DNA of 64,000 nucleotides from Lacticaseibacillus rhamnosus (GCF_900636965.1 NZ_LR134331.1:2480001-2544000); one strand, 5' to 3'. Counted from the first letter of the stretch, positions 24,543 to 34,686 are shown. The notes: generated by a model from the sequence alone, not told the origin. Numbers and translations: made by a program.

Positions 24543-25727
24543 CTAGTCTAGCTTTCGAATAAATCGCATCCAAATAAGCAATGACGACAACGCCAGCCCA
24601 ATCGCACTAAGGATCAAGGCATTCCACCCCAAGATTGGAATCACACGGCCAAATAAAAAGTCAGCTGGTGGGATCAAAAGCGCACTAAAAATAAACAAGA
24701 TTGAAAAAACGCGACCCAGATAATCATTCTCGGTGATTATCTGTAGCGCGGTGAATACCTTGGCATTGAATCTCGTACCAAAGAAGCCATTGATAAACGC
24801 GGCAAAAAGTAACGCAGGATAAACTCTAAAGATCCCGGGAATGAGAATGGACAACGCAAGCAAAAGTACATCTATGTAGTAACCATTCTTCCCACTTTTT
24901 TGGTTAAACAGTGCCAACAACAAGCCTCCGGCAATGCCGCCAATCGCCTCGATACTGATCACTGCGCTATACCAATCACCATTTAAATCTAACGAAACCT
25001 TGACCAAATATGGTAGTGAAAGCGTGTAAGCTTCAGCGAAAAAATTAATCGTGGCAATTAATATCAGCAACCCCAAGATCGTTTCTTTCTTTCGTACATA
25101 CGCCATGCCAGACTTTAATTTGGGCAAGATCTGCAATTTTTCTTTATGATTGTTTTTTTCGGTATACCGGATGGTTGAGATTAATAAAGCGGACAAAACA
25201 AACGAAACCCCATTGATTAAAATAAAGCCATTAATGTTACTGTGAAGCTTCAATAACAATGCGCCAACCAACGGGCCAACCACTTTGATCGTACTTGACA
25301 ACGTATTTTGAACCGAATTAAAAGGCTCGATTTGGCTTTCATGAATGACATTAGGCACAACGGCTTTTGCTGACGGCGAATTAAATGCCAACGAAACGTT
25401 AAGCACCGAACTCGTCAGAATCAATAGCAGTTTGCCTGCCACAACATCGCGAAGCAAAAAGGCGCACATGAAACAGGTCAGGCCGCTTAACAGATCAGCA
25501 AAAATCATCATATGTTTGCGGTTAAACGAGTCAACAATCGGGCCAGCAAAAACATTGGCAGCGATAAGGACCATGCCGCTGATACCGTTAATCAATCCCA
25601 AAAGTTCTGTTTGATGCGTTTGCTCAACTAAGAACCAGTTCATCCCGTAGATATAGACCATGTCGCCCAGTAAGGAAAAGCCGTATCCAAGAAGCAAAGG
25701 GAGCGCGTTTTGCATTCGCTTAATCAT
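24543..25727 (-). CDS. MFS transporter, putative efflux permease
   Basis: 394 residues from ATG at 25727 after GCGAGGAA; the longer frame to 25778 has no site. About 10-12 hydrophobic helices. GPIVDSFNRKHMMIFADLLSG is the MFS loop 2-3 motif (G-x-x-x-D-R-x-x-R/K variant), as in MFS_3 macrolide-type efflux pumps. The C-terminus RFIRKLD is short. It lies 220 bases upstream of the ABC exporter on the same strand, so possibly co-transcribed. Its DNA is more AT-rich than its neighbours. Substrate unknown. Confidence 0.8.
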   Translation of the reverse strand: MIKRMQNALPLLLGYGFSLLGDMVYIYGMNWFLVEQTHQTELLGLINGISGMVLIAANVFAGPIVDSFNRKHMMIFADLLSGLTCFMCAFLLRDVVAGKLLLILTSSVLNVSLAFNSPSAKAVVPNVIHESQIEPFNSVQNTLSSTIKVVGPLVGALLLKLHSNINGFILINGVSFVLSALLISTIRYTEKNNHKEKLQILPKLKSGMAYVRKKETILGLLILIATINFFAEAYTLSLPYLVKVSLDLNGDWYSAVISIEAIGGIAGGLLLALFNQKSGKNGYYIDVLLLALSILIPGIFRVYPALLFAAFINGFFGTRFNAKVFTALQIITENDYLGRVFSILFIFSALLIPPADFLFGRVIPILGWNALILSAIGLALSSLLIWMRFIRKLD

Positions 25728-26038
25728 AATGCAATTCCTCGCTGTCCGAATATTCGATGGTATTTGTATGTAATGCACTTATCATTTTAATGACCTCGCC
25801 AGATTGAATTGTCGTCATTGTTCGCGATCAATCACGCTGACTTCAGACGCCTATCACTAAAAGGACACCGTGAAATTTCTTTGAACAAACACATGCTTTT
25901 CATCATAAGGGTTAAGCTAAAATTTATCAATCGTTAATTTTGCTCTTCAATTGCTAGGCGCTGGATCAAAATGATAAATTTGCAAGTAAACCGCGAAAGT
26001 TTCCAAATCTCCTAAAAATGAAACGTATTTTGGACAGC
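25728..26038. other. Intergenic region, no gene seen
   Basis: About 310 AT-rich bases between the MFS gene (minus) and the rpsI terminator. It should hold the MFS promoter on the minus strand, but no clear -35/-10 pair or operator stands out. Confidence 0.4.
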
Positions 26039-26075
26039 AAAAAAACCACCCGAACAGATAACTGTCCAGGTGGTT
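26039..26075 (-). terminator. Intrinsic terminator of rplM-rpsI
   Basis: On the minus strand AACCACC-TGGACAG...CTGTTCG-GGTGGTT ends in seven T residues (26045-26039). Confidence 0.9.
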
Positions 26076-26126
26076 CCAAAGTTGATGCATATAACATGCA
26101 CCGTTTTGCCGGTCGCTCTCGGCGAA

Positions 26127-26519
26127 TTAACGCTTGGAGAACTGACTAGCCTTACGAGCTTTCTTCAAGCCATACTTCTTCCGTTCCTTCATACGAGGGT
26201 CACGGGTCAGCATGCCGGCCTTCTTAAGCGGGCCGCGGAAGTCAGGATCAACGGTCAACAAGGCACGGGCAATGCCGTGACGAGTTGCGCCAGCTTGGCC
26301 AGAGAAACCGCCGCCATTAACGTTAACAAGCACGTCATAGCTGCCTGTAGTTTCAGTGATGCCAAATGGTTGGCTTAAATCGGTGATCAGGTTTTCATAT
26401 GGAAGGTAGTCGCGAACGTCTTTACCGTTCATCGTGATCTTGCCGGTACCAGGAACCAAACGGACCCGGGCAACGGAGTTCTTGCGACGACCTGTACCTG
26501 CGTATTGTACTTGTGCCAC
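26127..26519 (-). CDS. rpsI: 30S ribosomal protein S9
   Basis: 130 residues, [19 protein letters not shown] at the start and a C-terminal [17 protein letters not shown] tail whose terminal Lys-Arg reaches the P-site tRNA in known structures. Contains [23 protein letters not shown], the S9 core. Follows rplM by 13 bases in the usual rplM-rpsI pair. Confidence 0.97.
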   Translation of the reverse strand: MAQVQYAGTGRRKNSVARVRLVPGTGKITMNGKDVRDYLPYENLITDLSQPFGITETTGSYDVLVNVNGGGFSGQAGATRHGIARALLTVDPDFRGPLKKAGMLTRDPRMKERKKYGLKKARKASQFSKR

Positions 26520-26532
26520 AGTAATTGCCTCC

Positions 26533-26979
26533 TTAGATTAAGTTTGAAATGTCGAGTACTTCTGGCTTCTGTGCCAAATGTGGGTGTTCCTCCCCAGCAT
26601 AGACATGAAGCTTCAAGAATTGCTGATGACCAAGAGTGTTCTTGGTCGGGAGCATCTTCTTAACAGAGTATTCAACCAGACGAGCCGGGTTGTCCCGCAA
26701 GAGATCCCCAGCGATTTCATGTTTCAAACCACCTGGATGCTGACTGTGACGATAGTAAATCTTGTCTGAGGCTTTTTTGCCAGTCAACTTTAACTTAGAA
26801 GCGTTGATAACGATCACATTGTCACCTGTATCAACGTTTGGGGTGAATTGCGGCTTGTTCTTACCACGCAAGATCGAAGCAACGACAGATGATAAACGGC
26901 CCAACGCGATATCCGTTGCGTCGATCACATACCATTTACGTTCGATTTCACCTGGCTTAGCCAAAAATGTTGTACGCAC
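26533..26979 (-). CDS. rplM: 50S ribosomal protein L13
   Basis: 148 residues; [21 protein letters not shown] at the N-terminus, [21 protein letters not shown] and [21 protein letters not shown] are L13 hallmarks. Ribosome site GGAGGAAAC before the start. First gene of the operon; its leader carries a probable L13 autoregulatory element. Normally truA precedes this pair closely; here a 4.5-kb block intervenes. Confidence 0.97.
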   Translation of the reverse strand: MRTTFLAKPGEIERKWYVIDATDIALGRLSSVVASILRGKNKPQFTPNVDTGDNVIVINASKLKLTGKKASDKIYYRHSQHPGGLKHEIAGDLLRDNPARLVEYSVKKMLPTKNTLGHQQFLKLHVYAGEEHPHLAQKPEVLDISNLI

Positions 26980-26984
26980 GATTT

Positions 26985-27058
26985 GTTTCCTCCATAATTC
27001 TGTGCTTGTTTGAACACGTTAAGTTTCCGGGGCTTATCGTGGGGCAAACAATACCAGC
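26985..27058 (-). promoter_or_regulatory. Probable L13 leader element
   Basis: The minus-strand leader contains CACGATAAGCCCCGGAAAC followed by TTAACG, resembling the L13 leader motif known from Bacillus and relatives, in which L13 regulates its own operon. The match is from memory of the motif, not from a covariance search. Confidence 0.5.
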
Positions 27059-27062
27059 TACT

Positions 27063-27091
27063 AGAATACCAACGATTAGCGCTCAAGTCAA
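27063..27091 (-). promoter_or_regulatory. rplM promoter
   Basis: On the minus strand TTGACT (27091-27086), 17-base spacer, TATTCT (27068-27063). Confidence 0.75.
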
Positions 27092-27260
27092 TGTAAAATT
27101 CAGTATCCTACTATAAAGTTGCACTCGCAGTTCGCGTTCTTTTAACTTCAAGATGTTGCTTGTCCCAAATGCGCTTGCGTACATCAAATACTTCTTAAAA
27201 ACGGTGCTTTAATTTTACTGCTTCCATTAGTACCGTGTCTGCAACAGCCCACTCGATGCT

Positions 27261-27878
27261 TCAATCCTCGTATCCTTCCCCATTGGCTTCGGGCCGCAAA
27301 ACACCGGTACAAAACATCTGCAAAGCGCGATCAAGCGACAATTGATTTTGAAAAGTGTTCCCGCGACCGGTACCTACAGTTGGTTGCAGATAAGCGGCTA
27401 AAACGGTTAAAAAATAGAGGGTCACGTCACGAACGCGATATGTCGGCGCCAGCTGTTCGTCAAAGGTGCTAAAAAACCGATCTAACGGCGACAACAAGCC
27501 GACTTGCCATGCCTGAAAAACATCCGCCTGCGCCTTAGAACTTAAATTCCCGACATCATGTAAGACGAGTTGCAAGTTCATCATGTTGTCATCGGTGAGT
27601 AAATGTCCGAGGCGCTTGACTTTTTTGCCAAAATTTTGGGCATCTATTTGTTCATGGGCAATTTTACTTGCCATGTCTTCACTTACCGCCATGACAACAG
27701 CAAGATACAAGGCCTCTTTGGTTTTAAAATAGTGATACAGCAGCGGTTGGCGAACGTCAGCCGCTTCAGCGATCATTCGGGTGGTCACCGCTGTGTAACC
27801 GTGATTCATAAATAATACCTGAGCGGCGGTTAAGATCCGCTGCACGGTCGCTTTCTTCTGGTCATTTCGTTGTGTCAT
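27261..27878 (-). CDS. TetR-family transcriptional regulator
   Basis: 205 residues. N-terminal helix-turn-helix RILTAAQVLFMNHGYTAVTTRMIAEAADV followed by the YHYFKTKEALYLAVV helix, residues 12-60, is unmistakably TetR. The C-terminal ligand domain is not family-specific. It is divergent from an ABC permease/ATPase pair across 80 bases containing a palindrome over the -35 region, so it most likely represses that transporter and possibly itself. Confidence 0.92.
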   Translation of the reverse strand: MTQRNDQKKATVQRILTAAQVLFMNHGYTAVTTRMIAEAADVRQPLLYHYFKTKEALYLAVVMAVSEDMASKIAHEQIDAQNFGKKVKRLGHLLTDDNMMNLQLVLHDVGNLSSKAQADVFQAWQVGLLSPLDRFFSTFDEQLAPTYRVRDVTLYFLTVLAAYLQPTVGTGRGNTFQNQLSLDRALQMFCTGVLRPEANGEGYED

Positions 27879-27896
27879 TTTTCCAAGCCCTTTTCA

Positions 27897-27925
27897 TTTA
27901 TCAACTGATAAACAAGTGATATACT
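27897..27925. promoter_or_regulatory. TetR-type operator overlapping the ABC promoter
   Basis: TTTATCA-AC-TGATAAA (27897-27912) is a 7-bp-arm palindrome. It overlaps the -35 (TTATCA, 27898-27903) of a promoter whose -10 TATACT lies at 27920-27925 with a 16-base spacer. Confidence 0.65.
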
Positions 27926-27958
27926 GATTGTGCAAAATCAAATATGGAGGTGATCGTG

Positions 27959-29017
27959 ATGTTCCTTGCGTATAAAGAGATTATTCACAACAAAGCCCGC
28001 TATCTGCTCGTCATGGCGACCTTTGTTTTAATTGCCTATCTGGTCTTTTTTCTAACCGGTTTGGCTACAGGTTTAGCGCGTAACAATCGCACCGCCATTG
28101 ACGCATTGCCGGGTAATTACGTTCTCCTGTCAAAATATGCCAACAAGAATCTCCTGAGTTCGACATTGAGCGCGGATCAAATCACCAAAGTCAGCACCAA
28201 GCACACCGCCGTCCTCGGTCAAGTTGCGGTTGTAGCGGAAAGTACCGCGAATAATAAGAAAGTCAATAGTAACGTCTTTGGCATCAACCTCAACGGCAAG
28301 CTGAAGCCGACTGTCACAAGCGGACGCCTGCCAATCCATCACAACGAGGTGCTCGCGGATGACAGTGTGACCATTTATGGTTTGCACCAAGGTGATCGCA
28401 TCACTTTAAACGGCAGCAGTCAAACGTATCGGATTGTCGGGTTGACGCATGACCGGCGCTTTTACACGGTACCTGTATTTTACACAACTTTAGGCACTTT
28501 TCGGCAGCTAAAGTTCGGACAGCGCCAAGTTAAACAGGCCTCCGCGGTGATCAGTACAAAGCCGTTTAAAAATGTCCCGACCAAGACCCAATCCATTTCC
28601 AAAGCAACCTTAGTCGAAAACATCCCCGGCTATACAGCTGAAACTTCGACTTTTGCCTTAATGATCGGAGCAATGATTGGCATTATGCTCTTAATCATTG
28701 GCATCTTCATGTACATTTTAACCATTCAAAAAATTGCCATGTACGGGGTCATGCGGGCACAAGGCATTCGCACGCGGGCAATTATTGCTGCTTTGTTCTG
28801 GCAAATCCTGATGCTTGCGGTCACCGGCGTTGCTATCGGTGCCGGACTGTTGGGATTAACGCAATTTATTTTACCAAAAGCCATGCCATTTTATGCTAAT
28901 CCGCCGCTTTTTATCGCGATCGCTGCCGCCTTAATTTTAATGTCCCTGGTTGGCGGGTTATTCTCACTACGCCGGATTTTGCACATTGATCCTTTAGCTG
29001 CGATTGGAGGCGAGTAA
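27959..29017 (+). CDS. ABC transporter permease, FtsX/MacB-like
   Basis: 352 residues from ATG at 27959 (GGAGGTGATC upstream). One N-terminal helix (YLLVMATFVLIAYLVFFLTG), a large extracytoplasmic domain of about 200 residues, then three helices. This includes ALMIGAMIGIMLLIIGIFMYIL and a KIAMYGVMRAQGIRTRAIIAAL loop typical of FtsX-domain permeases. Works with the ATPase that starts 2 bases after its stop. Such pairs export peptides, antibiotics or lipids; substrate unknown. Confidence 0.87.
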   Translation: MFLAYKEIIHNKARYLLVMATFVLIAYLVFFLTGLATGLARNNRTAIDALPGNYVLLSKYANKNLLSSTLSADQITKVSTKHTAVLGQVAVVAESTANNKKVNSNVFGINLNGKLKPTVTSGRLPIHHNEVLADDSVTIYGLHQGDRITLNGSSQTYRIVGLTHDRRFYTVPVFYTTLGTFRQLKFGQRQVKQASAVISTKPFKNVPTKTQSISKATLVENIPGYTAETSTFALMIGAMIGIMLLIIGIFMYILTIQKIAMYGVMRAQGIRTRAIIAALFWQILMLAVTGVAIGAGLLGLTQFILPKAMPFYANPPLFIAIAAALILMSLVGGLFSLRRILHIDPLAAIGGE

Positions 29018-29018
29018 C

Positions 29019-29729
29019 ATGACCACACTAGTTCAACTCAAGCAAGTCAGCAAAGTTTACGGCAGTGGCCATACGGCGGTAGTCGCCTTGCACCCCACCG
29101 ACTTTACGCTGCATGCCGGTGAATTTGCCGCCGTCATCGGGCCATCCGGTTCAGGTAAAACAACTTTGTTAACGATTATCGGCAATCTCCAGCAACCCAG
29201 CGACGGTCAGATTGTGATTAACAGTCAGGACACCACGCATTTTAATGAACGTCAGCGGACCGATCTGCGGTTTAATACGTTTGGCTTTATCTTACAAGCC
29301 AGCAACCTAATTCCTTTTTTGACCGTTAAAGATCAGCTAGCCTTAGTAGACCGTTTCAATCATCATCGCCAACACAAACGCTCCATGACCGAGCTCTTTA
29401 ACCTACTCGGTATCAGCGACCTGACCACCAATTATCCGTCCGCTTTATCCGGTGGCGAAAAACAGCGGGTTGCAATTGCCCGTGCGTTATACAACGACCC
29501 GAAGATTATCTTAGCCGATGAACCGACCGCCAGCCTCGACACCAAACGGGCACTGCAAGTCGTGGCACTTCTGGCTGATATTGCCCACAAAACCAAGCGC
29601 GGTGTCATCATGATCACCCACGACACGCGTTTGCTGGATGACGTGGATACGCTATATGAAATGCGCGATGGTCAGCTCAAGCAACTCAGAGACAGAGCGG
29701 CCAAAAAAGTCACACCGAATCCAGCGTAG
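29019..29729 (+). CDS. ABC transporter ATP-binding protein, MacB/LolD-like
   Basis: 236 residues from ATG at 29019; its GGAGG site lies inside the end of the permease gene. Walker A GPSGSGKTTLLTIIG, Q-loop FILQASNLIPFLTV, signature LSGGEKQRVAIARALY, Walker B IILADEPTASLD, H-loop ITHDTRLL. Signature and LIPFLTV style match MacB/LolD ATPases that partner FtsX-type permeases. Confidence 0.92.
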   Translation: MTTLVQLKQVSKVYGSGHTAVVALHPTDFTLHAGEFAAVIGPSGSGKTTLLTIIGNLQQPSDGQIVINSQDTTHFNERQRTDLRFNTFGFILQASNLIPFLTVKDQLALVDRFNHHRQHKRSMTELFNLLGISDLTTNYPSALSGGEKQRVAIARALYNDPKIILADEPTASLDTKRALQVVALLADIAHKTKRGVIMITHDTRLLDDVDTLYEMRDGQLKQLRDRAAKKVTPNPA

Positions 29730-29808
29730 ATTTAATCTTTTTTTAATATTTTAAGCTTGCCGCTATTCCGCATAGCAGCAGCATCTAAGCGCTATCAGAT
29801 AGGCCGAA

Positions 29809-29835
29809 TTAGCACTCTTTTAAAAACAGTGCTAA
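29809..29835 (+). promoter_or_regulatory. CIRCE element (HrcA operator)
   Basis: TTAGCACTC (29809-29817), exactly 9 bases, CAGTGCTAA (29827-29835). The CIRCE consensus is TTAGCACTC-N9-GAGTGCTAA, so 17 of 18 arm positions match. It lies just upstream of a TATAAT (29865-29870) and of the small gene at 29914. Confidence 0.85.
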
Positions 29836-29889
29836 AAATTTGCATCATCGCCCAGCAAAAGGCTTATAATGAATTTGTATCAAAAATGA

Positions 29890-30135
<246 letters not shown>

Positions 30136-30156
30136 GATCACAAAACTAAACATCAT

Positions 30157-30193
30157 GAACCGCGCCCCCACAAAAAGGGACGCGGTTCTTTTT
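30157..30193 (+). terminator. Intrinsic terminator of the small acidic gene
   Basis: GAACCGCGCCCC pairs with GGGACGCGGTTC, followed by TTTTT to 30193. Confidence 0.9.
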
Positions 30194-30195
30194 GG

Positions 30196-30316
30196 GTGAG
30201 CGCGAGCAGGAGCGCTTAGAAGTCGGAGTGTAAGCGGCCTTAAGCGTGATGGCCCGCACTTGGCCATTGCGCTTAAGGTCCTTACACGCAGACTTCTGCG
30301 ACTGCGAGCGCGTTAT
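30196..30316 (+). repeat. Terminator-associated repeat, copy D (full length)
   Basis: The reference copy. The left arm begins GTGAGCGCGAGC, then TTAGAAGTCGGAGTGTAAGC and GGCCTTAAGCG. The centre is TGATGGCCCGCACTTGGCCA. The right arm is GCGCTTAAGGTCCTTACACG, CAGACTTCTGCG, CGAGCGCGTTAT. The arms are imperfect complements of each other, so transcripts would form one long hairpin. It starts 2 bases after the U-tract of the preceding terminator. Confidence 0.9.
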
Positions 30317-30477
30317 AGAAAGTACGGCAAGACATGCTAATTGCCCCTAATAGCATGTCCTCCGCAACCCACCAACCTCAAAACCACAAAACCTCAAACT
30401 CACTATCCACCTTCCCCCCTTGACCCTAACCCCACGTCACCGTTTAAAGTTATAATTGATCCAAGGGAGGCCAGTCA

Positions 30478-31239
30478 ATGACATACTCAACCAAGCAACT
30501 CGCTGACTTAGCTGGTGTGACCATCCGCACACTACGCTACTACGACAAAATCGGCTTACTAAAGCCAACCCGCAATCCCAACAACGACTACCGCCAATAC
30601 ACGCAAGCTGAGGTCAATCGCCTGCAGGTCATCCGCTTCTTACAACTTTTCGAAATGCCACTCAGCCAAATCAAACAACTGCTTGACGGTCCAACCGACC
30701 AATTAACCGCCACGCTCATCCGGCAACGGCAACGCATCACCGCCAAACGCGACCAACTTAGCTTACTACTTCAAACCTTGGATCAAACTTTAGAAAAAGG
30801 GGTTAACACCATGACAGACAACGAAAAATTTGCTGCTTTTAAGCAACAAGCCATTCAGCACAATGAAGAACATTTTGGTAAAGAAGTCCGCGACCAATAC
30901 GGAGAAGATGTCGTCGAAGCCAGCAATGAGAAGTTTCGCAAAATGTCCCAAGCACAAGTCGCACAACTGACCGCACTGCAACAGAAGATTCTTGAGGAAC
31001 TAAAGCCACTCGTTGGTACGACCGATTACAACACCGCCGCCGCCAAGCATCTTTTCAAACTGCACAAACAGTTTCTCCAACTCACCTGGCCATCTGAACA
31101 ATATTCCGAAAAAGCTCACCGCGGTCTGGCAGCCATGTACGTCTCCGATCCGCGTTTCACCAAGTACTATGAAGACGGCACAGGTAAAAAAGGTGCTTCC
31201 AAAACTTTGAACGCCATCATTCGCCATTACACGCGTTAA
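30478..31239 (+). CDS. MerR-family regulator with TipA-like ligand domain
   Basis: 253 residues. N-terminal winged helix TKQLADLAGVTIRTLRYYDKIGLLKP (residues 5-30) and DYRQYTQAEVNRLQVIRFLQLFEMPL are classic MerR. A coiled-coil dimerisation helix follows to about residue 100. The C-terminal TipAS domain (YGEDVVEASNEKFRKMSQAQ, YVSDPRFTKYYEDGTGKKGASKTLN) binds bulky antibiotics in known relatives. Start after AAGGGAGG. Monocistronic with a terminator; no obvious target gene next door, so it may regulate itself or a distant pump. Confidence 0.9.
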   Translation: MTYSTKQLADLAGVTIRTLRYYDKIGLLKPTRNPNNDYRQYTQAEVNRLQVIRFLQLFEMPLSQIKQLLDGPTDQLTATLIRQRQRITAKRDQLSLLLQTLDQTLEKGVNTMTDNEKFAAFKQQAIQHNEEHFGKEVRDQYGEDVVEASNEKFRKMSQAQVAQLTALQQKILEELKPLVGTTDYNTAAAKHLFKLHKQFLQLTWPSEQYSEKAHRGLAAMYVSDPRFTKYYEDGTGKKGASKTLNAIIRHYTR

Positions 31240-31326
31240 CGCACCAAGATTTCATTTCGTGTGCGCTGTTTAAGCATTTTGGCGTGACTAACCAGCTGTC
31301 AATTTCAGCAGGATGAATTCATTTGC

Positions 31327-31370
31327 AAAGAGGCTCTAAAGACTGACCTACCAGTCCTTAGAGCCTCTTT
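31327..31370. terminator. Bidirectional terminator between merR-type gene and truA
   Basis: AAAGAGGCTCTAA (from 31327) pairs with TTAGAGCCTCTTT (ending 31370), with GACTG/CAGTC extending the stem inward. It is placed between convergent genes. Confidence 0.9.
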
Positions 31371-31458
31371 TGGTTGCATAGTTTGTCAACTCGGTACTTC
31401 AAAATGCAAAAGATCAGGGAAATACCACAAAGCCAATAAAAAAGTTTGTGTGTGAGGG

Positions 31459-32202
31459 TCAATAATAAACTTCCTTCAAGTACAATCCCGAAGCAGGGGC
31501 CGTGCCTCTTGCCTGCTGCCTATCCTTAACTTCAAAAAGCCGTTGAAAATCATGAACATCGCGCCGGCCGTTGCCAATCTCCAAAGCCGTCGCCACCAAA
31601 ATCCGCACCATGTTGTACAAAAAGCCATTACCATAAAACTCAAAAATCAATTCATTGGTAGCCGGATCTTCTTCAACCGTTGCCTCATAAATCGTCCGGA
31701 CCTTATCTTTAATCACACCGCCACTAGCTGCAAAACTCGTGAAGTCATGCGTACCAACTAGATCTTTCAACGCAACCTCAATCCGCTTGACATCCAACTT
31801 ATAAGGATAGTGTCCTGTGTAAAGGCGATTAAACGGATTCGTATAATAGCCACGCGCCACCCGATACCGATATCGCTTTCCCTTCGCTGAATAGCGCGCA
31901 TGAAAATCCGCCGCGACAATTTCAGCTTTTAGGATTTCAATATCCAGTGGCATCAGTGAATTCATTGCCCGCAACATCGACTCAGCCGGAATATTTCCCG
32001 GGTAATCAAAACTAATGACCTGTCCTAGCGCGTGCACGCCTGAATCTGTCCGGCCTGAGCCATCAACATGCACCGGTTGCCCTTTTGCCATTTTCGTCAG
32101 AGCTTTTTGCAGAACACCTTGAACCGTTCGCTGCTTGGGCTGAACTTGATAGCCGGCAAAGTTGGTGCCATCGTAAGCCAGTGTCACTTTATAATGCGTC
32201 AA
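31459..32202 (-). CDS. truA: tRNA pseudouridine(38-40) synthase TruA
   Basis: 247 residues from a TTG start at 32202 (AAAGGAAC upstream). [20 protein letters not shown] at residues 10-29 and the catalytic motif [14 protein letters not shown] with the nucleophilic Asp at residue 53. Also [14 protein letters not shown] and [14 protein letters not shown] are TruA hallmarks. It converts uridines 38-40 of the anticodon stem. Last gene of the ecfA1-ecfA2-ecfT-truA run. Confidence 0.96.
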   Translation of the reverse strand: MTHYKVTLAYDGTNFAGYQVQPKQRTVQGVLQKALTKMAKGQPVHVDGSGRTDSGVHALGQVISFDYPGNIPAESMLRAMNSLMPLDIEILKAEIVAADFHARYSAKGKRYRYRVARGYYTNPFNRLYTGHYPYKLDVKRIEVALKDLVGTHDFTSFAASGGVIKDKVRTIYEATVEEDPATNELIFEFYGNGFLYNMVRILVATALEIGNGRRDVHDFQRLFEVKDRQQARGTAPASGLYLKEVYY

Positions 32203-32217
32203 TACAGTGGTTCCTTT

Positions 32218-33015
32218 CTAATACGCGCGCAGTAACAGCAAAAGTCCGGTTAAAACAAGCATACCGCCCGCAGCAATCCAGTCACGCTGATGATAACGTA
32301 AGATCCGATACTTGGTTCGATTGTCGCCGCCTTGATACCCACGGGCTTCCATCGCTGTTGCTAACTCGTCAGCGGTGGTGAAGCTAGAAACAAACAACGG
32401 GATCAGTAGCGGAACAACAGCTTTCATTTGCTGAAAAATATTACCTTCACCAAAGTCAACGCCACGCGCTCGTTGGGCATTCATAATTTTAGTGGTTTGA
32501 TCCATCAATGTCGGCACGAATCGCAAGGCAATTTGCAAAACCAAGGCCAGCTCGGTCACCGGCACGTGAATAACCCGTAACGGTTTTAACAGACTCTCGA
32601 CCGCATCAGCCAGTGAAAGCGGCTGGGTTGTTAGCGTCAGCAAGGTTGACATAAAGATGATGAGCACAAAACGAACGAAAATAAAGGCCCCATTAATCAG
32701 CCCTAGCTTCGTGATCCATAACCAACCCCAATGCCAATAAACCGTACCGCCACGAACAAACAATACCTGCAAAGCGACGGTAAACAAGATCAGCCAGATT
32801 AACGGCCGGACGCCTCGCAAGAAGAAGCCAAGTTTAATACCGGACAGCCAAATCATGAACAAAGTCGCCACAAACATCATTAAATACGTTTGCCAGTTGT
32901 TGGCTAGAAAAACAATCCCGATATAATAGAAACTCGCCATCAACTTGGTGCGAGGGTCAAGCTCGTGAATCCATGAATGGCCGGGAATATAGCGTCCAAG
33001 TAATAGTTTATCCAC
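32218..33015 (-). CDS. ecfT: ECF transporter transmembrane component EcfT
   Basis: 265 residues from a GTG at 33015, chosen for the CGGAGG site 8 bases upstream; another GTG at 33024 overlaps that site. Five to six helices. The two Ala-Arg-Gly coupling motifs [11 protein letters not shown] and [10 protein letters not shown] bind the ATPases EcfA1/A2. EcfT is the shared scaffold for vitamin-binding S components encoded elsewhere. Confidence 0.95.
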   Translation of the reverse strand: MDKLLLGRYIPGHSWIHELDPRTKLMASFYYIGIVFLANNWQTYLMMFVATLFMIWLSGIKLGFFLRGVRPLIWLILFTVALQVLFVRGGTVYWHWGWLWITKLGLINGAFIFVRFVLIIFMSTLLTLTTQPLSLADAVESLLKPLRVIHVPVTELALVLQIALRFVPTLMDQTTKIMNAQRARGVDFGEGNIFQQMKAVVPLLIPLFVSSFTTADELATAMEARGYQGGDNRTKYRILRYHQRDWIAAGGMLVLTGLLLLLRAY

Positions 33016-33874
33016 GCTGGCCACCTCCGATCTGTGGCAGCAATTGATCCGCCAACTCGGCTTCGGTTAACGGCTGCGGATCAAAGTGAAACCCTTTTGC
33101 AGTCAATTGTTGTGCCATTTGAGCGGTTTTAGGTAACCCTAGCTGATTCGCCTTCAACCAAGCCGAGTCGGCAAAGATCTCCCGCGGCGTTCCGGTTTTG
33201 ATCAAATGTCCCTTTGCCATCACCCAAACCGTGTCGGCATAATCCGCCACATCGTCCATCTGGTGGGTCACGAGCACAATTGTCTGCCCTTCTTCACGAT
33301 GCAGGCGTTCAAACATTTGCATCATTTCGTGCCGCCCAGCCGGATCCAGACCGGCTGTCGGCTCATCCAGCACCAAAACTTCCGGTTGCATGGCCAACAC
33401 ACCGGCAATGGCCACTCTTCGCATTTGCCCGCCAGACAGATCAAATGGCGACTTTTCTAATACATCATGCGGCAGACCGACCATCGTAATCATTTTATCC
33501 GCCAACGCTAAAGCATCCTGCTCGCTCACACCAAAGTTTTGCGGTCCAAAAGCAATGTCCTTAGCCACGGTTTGTTCAAACAGTTGATTCTCGGCAAACT
33601 GAAAAACCATACCAACTTTTTGCCGCAACGGTTTCAGATTCTTATTACTCGTTTCATTAGTGATGACCTTATCGCCAATCGTGACAGTTCCGGAAGTCGG
33701 CTTTAGTAATGCATTCAAGTGTTGCAAAATGGTCGACTTACCCGAACCGGTGTGGCCGATAATCGCCGTATAACTGCCATCATGGATGGTTCCGGAAACA
33801 TCTTTGATCCCGTCACCAGCGAAAGGCGTACCTGCCTGATACGTAAAGCTCACATGGTCGAATGTAATGTCCAC
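33008..33874 (-). CDS. ecfA2: ECF transporter ATPase EcfA2
   Basis: 288 residues from GTG at 33874. Walker [20 protein letters not shown]-loop [23 protein letters not shown], signature [16 protein letters not shown], Walker [13 protein letters not shown]. The FAENQLFE and GGQMRR variants distinguish A2 from A1. It overlaps ecfA1 by 25 bases and ecfT by 8; with only a weak ribosome site it is probably translated by coupling. Confidence 0.95.
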   Translation of the reverse strand: MDITFDHVSFTYQAGTPFAGDGIKDVSGTIHDGSYTAIIGHTGSGKSTILQHLNALLKPTSGTVTIGDKVITNETSNKNLKPLRQKVGMVFQFAENQLFEQTVAKDIAFGPQNFGVSEQDALALADKMITMVGLPHDVLEKSPFDLSGGQMRRVAIAGVLAMQPEVLVLDEPTAGLDPAGRHEMMQMFERLHREEGQTIVLVTHQMDDVADYADTVWVMAKGHLIKTGTPREIFADSAWLKANQLGLPKTAQMAQQLTAKGFHFDPQPLTEAELADQLLPQIGGGQRG

Positions 33875-34686
33875 AGGTAGTCTACCAACCTTTCATTGTC
33901 CAAATATGCTTCTGGCATTGTGACACCGCGCTGAATCAAGGCGTCTTTTAACCGCTCGGAATACGGCACATCAAGCCCTAAGCGCAATAGGTCTGTCCCA
34001 TGTGCAAAGATCTCGCTAGGCGTTCCGATTTCGTTAATCTTCCCGTCATTAAGTAAAATAATCCGATGCGCAGATGCCGCTTCATCAATATCATGGGTAA
34101 TTGACAAAACGGTGAGCCCCAATTCATCTTTGAGTTCACGAATCACACCCAACACTTCCTGGCGACCGGCCGGATCTAGCATTGATGTTGATTCATCCAG
34201 AATAATAATCTCCGGGCGCTGGGCAATAATGCCGGCAATCGCCACCCGTTGCTTCTGGCCGCCAGACAACCGCGCCGGCTCCCGGTCAGCAAAAGCCGTC
34301 ATGCCAACGCGTTTGAGGGCTTCATCCACCCGGCGAATCATGTCATCTCGTGGGACACCGCGATTTTCCAGTCCGAATGCCACATCATCGGCAACCGTCG
34401 CACCCACAAACTGATTGTCCGGATTCTGGAAAACAATCCCAACCTTGGCGCGAATATCCCACACGGTTTCTTCGCTAAGCGTCATCCCGGCAACTTCAAC
34501 CGTGCCCGATTCTGGCGCCAGCAGTCCATTTAAATTTTTCGCCAGCGTACTCTTACCGCTACCATTATGGCCGATAATTGCCAGCCACTCACCTTTAGCC
34601 ACATCAAACGACACATCTGTCAGTGCTTGACGTTTTGCTTCCGGATAAGTGTAATTCAAGTGTTGAACATGAATGACGTTGCCCAC
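33850..34686 (-). CDS. ecfA1: ECF transporter ATPase EcfA1
   Basis: 278 residues from GTG at 34686, preceded by AAGAAGGGG; 15 further in-frame codons upstream lack a site. Walker [20 protein letters not shown]-loop [24 protein letters not shown], signature [14 protein letters not shown], Walker [21 protein letters not shown] is characteristic of EcfA1. First gene of the module energising micronutrient uptake. Confidence 0.95.
   Translation of the reverse strand: MGNVIHVQHLNYTYPEAKRQALTDVSFDVAKGEWLAIIGHNGSGKSTLAKNLNGLLAPESGTVEVAGMTLSEETVWDIRAKVGIVFQNPDNQFVGATVADDVAFGLENRGVPRDDMIRRVDEALKRVGMTAFADREPARLSGGQKQRVAIAGIIAQRPEIIILDESTSMLDPAGRQEVLGVIRELKDELGLTVLSITHDIDEAASAHRIILLNDGKINEIGTPSEIFAHGTDLLRLGLDVPYSERLKDALIQRGVTMPEAYLDNERLVDYLWTLHSTM

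Noticed and set aside
24358-24573. Minus-strand 71-codon hydrophobic frame between the MFS and ABC genes
   Set aside because: It overlaps the MFS gene end, its candidate ATG at 24540 has no ribosome site, and the product resembles no known small peptide; left as a region to check rather than a gene.
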